This document shows positions 5,462 through 9,526 of a DNA stretch of 9,526 bases, one piece after another. A model generated the notes under the pieces. That model was given only the letters and a program-made list of their open reading frames with translations, did not search any database and was not told the DNA's origin. Within the stretch, counting starts at the first letter, position 1; the number at the start of each line of letters is the position of its first letter. The stretch comes from Bacillota bacterium (GTDB taxonomy: Bacteria; Bacillota; Clostridia; Christensenellales; Aristaeellaceae), in NCBI GenBank assembly GCA_023392395.1, contig JAEVZE010000022.1:1-9526 (forward strand), read 5' to 3'. The position numbers were made by a program, and so were the translations under genes.

Positions 5462-5481
5462 CTTGCGCAACAGACGTCCGC

Positions 5482-5688
5482 TCAGGTTTCGTGTTCTACT
5501 TCGCGCTCGCGGAAGAGCAGCGAGATGCACCACAGCCCCGCTACCCCCACCAGCGTGTAAATCACGCGGCTGAGCACAGCGGTCTGACCGCCGCACACGT
5601 AGGCGACCACATCGAACGAAAACAAACCGACCAGCAACCAGTTGATGGCGCCGATGATGACCAGGATCAATGATATACGGTCCAGCAT
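5482..5688 (-). CDS. DUF378 small membrane protein
   Basis: A 68-aa protein of the DUF378 (YuzA-like) family. It starts with LDRISLILVIIGAINWLLVGLF, the first membrane helix with the conserved GAINW motif. The family's FDVVAY segment and GGQ turn follow, and the second helix is LSRVIYTLVGVAGLWCISLLF. The C-terminal tail is short and charged. The ATG at 5688 has AGGAG 7 bases upstream. The gene stands alone, convergent with the phosphoesterase gene and divergent from the coiled-coil gene. A CGCCGG / CCGGCG hairpin (5707-5723) lies just upstream of its ribosome site. The function of this family is unknown. Confidence 0.9.
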   Translation of the reverse strand: MLDRISLILVIIGAINWLLVGLFSFDVVAYVCGGQTAVLSRVIYTLVGVAGLWCISLLFREREVEHET

Positions 5689-5706
5689 GGTTCTTCTCCT
5701 CTCAGG

Positions 5707-5723
5707 CGCCGGTTTATCCGGCG
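5707..5723. repeat. Small hairpin in the leader of the DUF378 gene
   Basis: CGCCGG and CCGGCG pair perfectly around a TTTAT loop, about 7 bases upstream of the AGGAG ribosome site. A minus-strand CATAAT (5742-5737) further upstream may be the -10 box, but no good -35 is visible. The remainder of the 146-base divergent spacer shows nothing clear. Confidence 0.35.
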
Positions 5724-5834
5724 GTTCTCGCTGGGTATTATGCCCGGTTCAAAAAGAAAAATACCAGCGCGGCGCGGAACATATGCTGATAGCGCGTAAA
5801 GGGCCAAGTCTAAAAAGCACGGGGGGCGTAGACA

Positions 5835-7859
5835 ATGGAGCGCGAAGGAAAAAAGACCAGAATTTTGATCGGTGCGCTTGCGGTTGCGCTGGTCGCGGCC
5901 ATCCTGACCTCGGTGGGCCTCGGCGTCCAGTCGTCGGGCCGCGGGCGGGATCTGGCGGCCAGCACCACGGCGCTTCAGGAGAATACGGACACCCTGCAAA
6001 AGGCGCAGGACGCGCTGGTCGAGGCCAAGGGCCAGGCCGAGGCGCTGAGCGCCCAGCTTGAAGGCGAGAAGACCAGCGCTCAGGTCGCTTTGGCTGAGAA
6101 AGAGAAGCTCTTGGCCGACAGTCAGGCCCAGCTGGCCGAAGCACAGAAGGCCGTGGAGGATCTCAAGGCGCAATTGACCGGTGCGCAGACGAGCGAGACC
6201 GGCATCAAGGCGCAGTTGGCCGACGCGCAGAAGGCCGTGACAGACCTTCAGGCGCAGACTGCGGACCTGCAGGCGAAGCTGGACGAGGCGCTGGCCTCCA
6301 AGGCGCAGCTTGAAGAGAAGGGCGCCCAGGACGCCCAGTCCCTCGACGCGCTCAAGACCGCCAGCGAGCAGTATGATGAGGCCAAGGCGCAGACGGAGCA
6401 GCTGCAGACGCAGTTGACCGCCGCCCAGGAAGATCTGGCCGGAAAAGCCTCGCTCCTGGACGAGGCGCAAAAGCAGGTCGCGGACCTGACTAAGAAGCTG
6501 GCCGACGCCCAGGCGTCTCAGGCGGACGCCCAGAGTGAATTGACCGCCGCGCAGGAAGAGTTGGCGGGCAACGCGGCGCTGCTCGACGAGACGCAGACCG
6601 AGCTGATGGATGCGCAGCAGCAGGTGTATGAACTGACCGCAAAGCTGTCCGCCGCCCAGAAGTCCGAGGGCGAGAGCAAGGGTGACCTGTCCTCCGTTCA
6701 GGCGGAGCTGGCCGGCAAGGCAGCGCTTTTGACCGAGGCGCAGGGCGCGCTGGACGAGGCGCAGCAGCAGGTGAACGAGCTGACCCAGCAGCTGGAGAGC
6801 AAGGGACAGTCGGAGAGCGGGACGCGTGAAAAGCTGGACAGCGCCCAGGCGGAATTGAGCGACAAGGCCGCGCTTTTGACCGAGACCCAGGACGCGCTGG
6901 ACAAGGCGCAGATTGCGCTGGAAGAAGAAAAGGCGGCGCGCGAGGAGGCGCAAGCGCAACTGGATCAGGAGGCCGCCGCCCGCAAGGACGCCGAGGCCAA
7001 GCTGACCCTGGCGCAGAGCGCGGGCTCCGCCGAGGCGCAGCAGGCGCTCACGGACGCGCTGCAGGCCGTCGAAACGGAAAAAGCCGCCCACGCGGCGACA
7101 TTGGACGCGCTGACCCAGGCGCAGCAGGCGCTGGAAGTCGCCGGGGCCGATCAGGAGAGCCAGAAGGCGGCGCTGACCGAGGCGCAGCAGGCGCTGGAGG
7201 CGGAGACGGCCGCCCATCAGGAGACATTGGACGCGCTGACCCAGGCGCAGCAGGCGCTGGCCGCGGCGGGCGCGGATGAGGAGAGCCAGCAGGCGGCGCT
7301 CACCCAGGCGCAGGCGGATATTCAGACCGAGAAGGCCGCCCGCGCTCAGGCCGAGAGCGATCTCGCCGCCGCGAATGCGCAATTGGAATCTACGCAGACC
7401 GAGCTGGACGACGCCAAGACTCAGATGGCGCAGTTGGGCGACGAGCTGACCGCCAAGGAAGACCAGCTGACTGCCGCGAAGGCTGTGATCGACCAGGCGA
7501 CCGCCGACCTCAAGGCCGTGCAAGCCGCGTTGGACGAGAAGACCAAGGCGCTGACCGACGCTGAGGCGACCATCGCCGAAAAGGACAAGGCGCTCAAGCA
7601 GGCCGAGGAACTCAAAAGCAGCCTGACCGATCAGGTGATGGACCTGGTCACCGCCTGGGAGTCCAACATGAAGGGCTTCTCCGACGAGATCAAGACTGTG
7701 CTGGAGCAGAAGCTGGCCGAACGCAAGGCCCAGCGCGAAGCCCAAGCCGCCACCGGCGTCGAATCGAGCGATCAGAAGACGCTGGACGAACTGGAAACCT
7801 GGCTGAACGACCTGTACACCCGCATCTGTGAGAACATCTCCGTCGACCCCGCGGGCTGA
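5835..7859 (+). CDS. Membrane-anchored long coiled-coil protein with internal repeats
   Basis: A 674-aa protein with a basic start (MEREGKKTR), one membrane helix (about 9-31) and then some 560 residues of almost unbroken coiled coil rich in A, Q, E, L and K, with no proline until the C-terminus. By the positive-inside rule the coil should lie outside the membrane. Internal repeats are clear: LTAAQEDLAGKASLLDE-type units start at residues 194, 236, 285 and 334 (42, 49 and 49 residues apart), and a 42-residue unit repeats at 411-452 and 453-494. All spacings are heptad multiples. The C-terminal 80 residues (about 596-674) are less repetitive and may form a separate domain. The start has GGGGGG 8 bases upstream. 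I do not recognise a named family; similarity to SMC or surface proteins would be mostly compositional. A terminator follows. Confidence 0.85.
   Translation: MEREGKKTRILIGALAVALVAAILTSVGLGVQSSGRGRDLAASTTALQENTDTLQKAQDALVEAKGQAEALSAQLEGEKTSAQVALAEKEKLLADSQAQLAEAQKAVEDLKAQLTGAQTSETGIKAQLADAQKAVTDLQAQTADLQAKLDEALASKAQLEEKGAQDAQSLDALKTASEQYDEAKAQTEQLQTQLTAAQEDLAGKASLLDEAQKQVADLTKKLADAQASQADAQSELTAAQEELAGNAALLDETQTELMDAQQQVYELTAKLSAAQKSEGESKGDLSSVQAELAGKAALLTEAQGALDEAQQQVNELTQQLESKGQSESGTREKLDSAQAELSDKAALLTETQDALDKAQIALEEEKAAREEAQAQLDQEAAARKDAEAKLTLAQSAGSAEAQQALTDALQAVETEKAAHAATLDALTQAQQALEVAGADQESQKAALTEAQQALEAETAAHQETLDALTQAQQALAAAGADEESQQAALTQAQADIQTEKAARAQAESDLAAANAQLESTQTELDDAKTQMAQLGDELTAKEDQLTAAKAVIDQATADLKAVQAALDEKTKALTDAEATIAEKDKALKQAEELKSSLTDQVMDLVTAWESNMKGFSDEIKTVLEQKLAERKAQREAQAATGVESSDQKTLDELETWLNDLYTRICENISVDPAG
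6414..6911 (+). repeat. Heptad-multiple protein repeats in the coiled-coil gene, set 1
   Basis: Units beginning LTAAQEDLAG, LTAAQEELAG, LSSVQAELAG and LDSAQAELSD start at 6414, 6540, 6687 and 6834, with periods of 126, 147 and 147 bases. The first half of each unit, ending in a LLxExQ motif, is best conserved. The last unit is partial. Confidence 0.7.
7065..7316 (+). repeat. Tandem 126-base repeat in the coiled-coil gene, set 2
   Basis: Two 42-residue units (7065-7190 and 7191-7316) match at 31 of 42 residues. They share an identical 38-base block (7097-7134 and 7223-7260), coding for TLDALTQAQQAL. The DNA identity suggests recent duplication or gene conversion. Confidence 0.8.
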
Positions 7860-7888
7860 GGAGAGGCGAGGGGAGACGGGAAAACGCC

Positions 7889-7903
7889 GGGGGCGCTGCC
7901 CCC
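7889..7903. repeat. GC hairpin after the coiled-coil gene
   Basis: GGGGGC (7889-7894) and GCCCCC (7898-7903) pair around a GCT loop, 30 bases after the stop codon. It is immediately followed by the 7908-7948 module. No T-run follows. Confidence 0.5.
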
Positions 7904-7907
7904 GCCC

Positions 7908-7948
7908 CCCGCAAGGGAGCGAAGCCCCCTTGACCCCGCACAAAGGGA
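7908..7948. repeat. Hairpin module related to 4206-4249
   Basis: CCCGC, a stem CAAGGG / CCCTTG (7912-7932) with an extra GC / GC step and GAA loop, then ACCCC and ACAAAGGGA. The order and flanks match 4206-4249. It sits between the stop of the coiled-coil gene and its terminator. Confidence 0.5.
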
Positions 7949-7990
7949 ATTTATACAAAGGTACTGTTCTAACATCTCCCCGTAGAGCAT

Positions 7991-8018
7991 AGAGAGGGCT
8001 GAGGCCCTCTCTGTTTTT
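7991..8018 (+). terminator. Intrinsic terminator after the coiled-coil gene
   Basis: AGAGAGGGC (7991-7999) and GCCCTCTCT (8004-8012) form a perfect 9-bp stem with a TGAG loop, followed by GTTTTT. It ends transcription from the left about 130 bases past the stop codon and isolates murA. Confidence 0.9.
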
Positions 8019-8050
8019 CATCAAAACAGCCTCAGTACAGCGTTTCCAAC

Positions 8051-8083
8051 GCAAACGAAAGCCGCTTTGCGAGCATCGTTTGC
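8051..8083. promoter_or_regulatory. Inverted repeat upstream of the murA promoter
   Basis: GCAAACGA (8051-8058) and TCGTTTGC (8076-8083) are exact reverse complements with a 17-base spacer. They end 14 bases before the murA -35 box. The position would suit a regulator, but no known operator is recognised. The rest of 8019-8097 shows only a small GCGTT / AACGC hairpin. Confidence 0.3.
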
Positions 8084-8097
8084 CAGCCACGTTTAAC

Positions 8098-8126
8098 TTG
8101 ATTGTGCCGCCACGTTCGGATATAAT
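8098..8126 (+). promoter_or_regulatory. Promoter of murA
   Basis: TTGATT (8098-8103), a 17-base spacer and a perfect TATAAT (8121-8126). Transcription would start near 8133, giving a leader of about 47 bases. Confidence 0.85.
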
Positions 8127-8179
8127 AGAAAGAAGACAAAATTGCCGTTGCTTTGGCGCGGCGCCAAGGGGTACATTGC

Positions 8180-9448
8180 ATGTCGGATATCCTGTGCATT
8201 CAAGGCGGCGTGCGCCTATGCGGCGAGGTGGCGGTCAGCGGCGGCAAAAACGCCGCGGTGGCGATCATCCCCGCCGCGCTTCTGGCGCATTCCCCCTGCA
8301 CAATTGAAAACCTGCCTGATATCGACGACGTGAGGTCGCTGATCGAAATGCTGCGCGCGCTGGGCGCAGGTGTGGAATATTCGGGCAATACCATGATCAT
8401 CGACCCGCAAACAGTTGACAACTTCTCGCCCCCCTATGAGTTGTCGCGCCAGATGCGCGCTTCATATTATCTCGCCCCGGTGCTGCTGGGCCTCTTCTCC
8501 CGGGCGGAGGTGCCCATGCCGGGCGGCTGCGACATCGGCGCGCGCCCGATTGATCAAACCATCAAAGGCATGACCACCCTGGGCGCGGACGTGCGGATTG
8601 AGCGCGGGACGCTGCTCGTCTCCACGGAGGGGCTGCACGGCGCGGAGGTCTACCTGGACATGCCGTCGGTGGGCGCGACCATCAACACCATGCTGACCGC
8701 GGTCTCCGCCACTGGCAACACCACCATCTACAATTCCGCCAAGGAACCCCACATTGTCGATGTGGCCAACTTCTTAAACAGCATGGGCGCGCGCATCAAG
8801 GGCGCGGGCACCGACATCATCCGCGTCAGCGGCGGCAGGCCTTTGAGAGGCTCCACCTACGCCATCATCCCGGATCAGATCGAGACCGGCACGCTGATGA
8901 TCGCCGCCGCCGCCACCGGCGGGGATGTGACCATCACCGGCGCGATTCCCACCCACATGGAGTCGCTGTCGGCCAAGCTCCTGGAGATGGGCGTTTACAT
9001 CAGCGAAGAGGACGACCGCATCCGCGTCAAGTCGGACGGCAACCTCCGCTCCGTCAACATCAAAACCCAGGTCTACCCCGGCTTCCCCACGGACCTTCAG
9101 CAGCCGATGACCTCGCTATTGACCATCGCCAACGGCCAGTCGGTGGTCACCGAGACCATTTACGAGGCCCGCTTCAAGTACGTGGAGGAACTTCGCCGCA
9201 TGGGCGCAAACATCCGCATTTTGGACCGCACGGCCATCGTGGACGGCGTGGACAGGCTGATCGGCGCGCCTGTCACCGCCACGGACCTGCGCGCGGGTGC
9301 TTCGATGATCGTCGCCGGCCTACTGGCCGAGGGCACCACCGAGATTTCCGGCATACGCTATATCATGCGCGGCTACGAGGACATCGATCAGAAGCTGCGC
9401 GCGCTGGGCGCCCGCGTCGAGCGGATTCAGCGCACTTCGCGCTACTAG
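8180..9448 (+). CDS. murA: UDP-N-acetylglucosamine 1-carboxyvinyltransferase
   Basis: MurA transfers enolpyruvate from PEP to UDP-GlcNAc, the first committed step of peptidoglycan synthesis, in the cytoplasm. The 422-aa length is normal. The substrate-binding K23-N24 pair lies in SGGKNAAVAIIP. The active-site loop MPGGCDIGARP carries the catalytic cysteine C117 (C115 in E. coli), the residue alkylated by fosfomycin, so resistance through a Cys-to-Asp change is not expected here. D305 in YPGFPTDLQQP and R397 in the RGYE motif fall at the classical E. coli numbering. The ATG at 8180 has AAGGGG 8 bases upstream; the in-frame TTG at 8153 lacks a ribosome site. It has its own promoter and terminator. 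Firmicutes often carry two copies (MurA and MurZ); which one this is cannot be decided here. Confidence 0.97.
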   Translation: MSDILCIQGGVRLCGEVAVSGGKNAAVAIIPAALLAHSPCTIENLPDIDDVRSLIEMLRALGAGVEYSGNTMIIDPQTVDNFSPPYELSRQMRASYYLAPVLLGLFSRAEVPMPGGCDIGARPIDQTIKGMTTLGADVRIERGTLLVSTEGLHGAEVYLDMPSVGATINTMLTAVSATGNTTIYNSAKEPHIVDVANFLNSMGARIKGAGTDIIRVSGGRPLRGSTYAIIPDQIETGTLMIAAAATGGDVTITGAIPTHMESLSAKLLEMGVYISEEDDRIRVKSDGNLRSVNIKTQVYPGFPTDLQQPMTSLLTIANGQSVVTETIYEARFKYVEELRRMGANIRILDRTAIVDGVDRLIGAPVTATDLRAGASMIVAGLLAEGTTEISGIRYIMRGYEDIDQKLRALGARVERIQRTSRY

Positions 9449-9450
9449 CG

Positions 9451-9475
9451 TTGAAAAATCCCCGCGGTTTTTCAA
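9451..9475 (+). terminator. Intrinsic terminator of murA
   Basis: TTGAAAAA (9451-9458) pairs with TTTTTCAA (9468-9475), extended by a T-G wobble and a C-G pair, two bases after the murA stop codon. The T-run is part of the 3' arm. A related GCGTTGAAAAATC string occurs at 603-615 beyond the cvpA stop, without the matching arm. Confidence 0.75.
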
Positions 9476-9499
9476 CCATAGGAAGAAGCCAGCGTGAGC

Positions 9500-9525
9500 C
9501 TGAAATTCCGAAGAATTTCCGGGCG
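9500..9525. repeat. Repeat motif shared with 2643-2670, cut by the window edge
   Basis: CTGAAATTCC, six bases, then TTTCCGGGCG, forming a GAAATTC / GAATTTC hairpin. The same decamers lie at 2643-2670. The element probably continues beyond the window. Confidence 0.5.
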
Positions 9526-9526
9526 G

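Noticed and set aside
5667..8090. An 807-codon open frame on the minus strand, leucine- and arginine-rich with apparent repeats
   Set aside because: It is the mirror of the coiled-coil gene: its repeats reflect the GAG/CAG/GCG codons of the plus strand. It starts without a suitable ribosome site and runs over the terminator and into the DUF378 leader.

Overview
The window (9526 bp, GC-rich) looks like chromosomal housekeeping DNA from a high-GC member of the Clostridia, most likely an uncultured gut-type lineage. The reasons are a CvpA gene paired with a DUF5711-type gene, a DUF378 small membrane protein, a Firmicutes-style NagA, strong Shine-Dalgarno sites and many GC-rich hairpins between genes. 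The genus cannot be fixed from the sequence alone. Two perfect Bacillus-type parS sites suggest the region lies in the origin-proximal part of the chromosome.

Layout, left to right. (1) Minus strand, 1-2580: a flavin reductase-like gene (36-539) with its own promoter, whose -10 box sits inside a perfect 11-bp inverted repeat. Upstream of it lies a two-gene operon of a DUF5711-like membrane-anchored protein (1405-2496) and a CvpA family protein (630-1373), driven by a good sigma-A-like promoter at 2550-2578. (2) 2580-2916: non-coding and packed with hairpins, including a perfect 28-bp palindrome and a perfect 18-bp palindrome. (3) Plus strand: nagA (2917-4053) with a U-rich terminator. (4) 4060-4345: a second hairpin-rich spacer. 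(5) Two parS sites at 4357-4372 and 4395-4410, overlapping the 5' end of a membrane-anchored metallophosphoesterase gene (4394-5356). (6) Minus strand: a 68-aa DUF378 protein (5482-5688). (7) Plus strand: a 674-aa membrane-anchored coiled-coil protein built of heptad-multiple repeats (5835-7859), then a terminator. (8) Plus strand: murA (8180-9448) with a near-consensus promoter and a terminator. The right edge cuts into a repeat related to the one at 2643-2670.

Functionally the genes lean toward the cell envelope. MurA commits UDP-GlcNAc to peptidoglycan, and NagA returns GlcNAc-6-P to the amino sugar pool. CvpA, DUF5711, DUF378, the phosphoesterase and the coiled-coil protein all carry membrane segments. 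Most genes appear to be single transcription units; the only clear operon is DUF5711-cvpA. The observations most worth following are the parS pair overlapping a translation start, the operator-like repeat around the flavin reductase -10, the interspersed hairpin modules that recur within the window, and the modular coiled-coil protein. I did not see a phage, CRISPR array, transposase, tRNA, rRNA or evident defence system.
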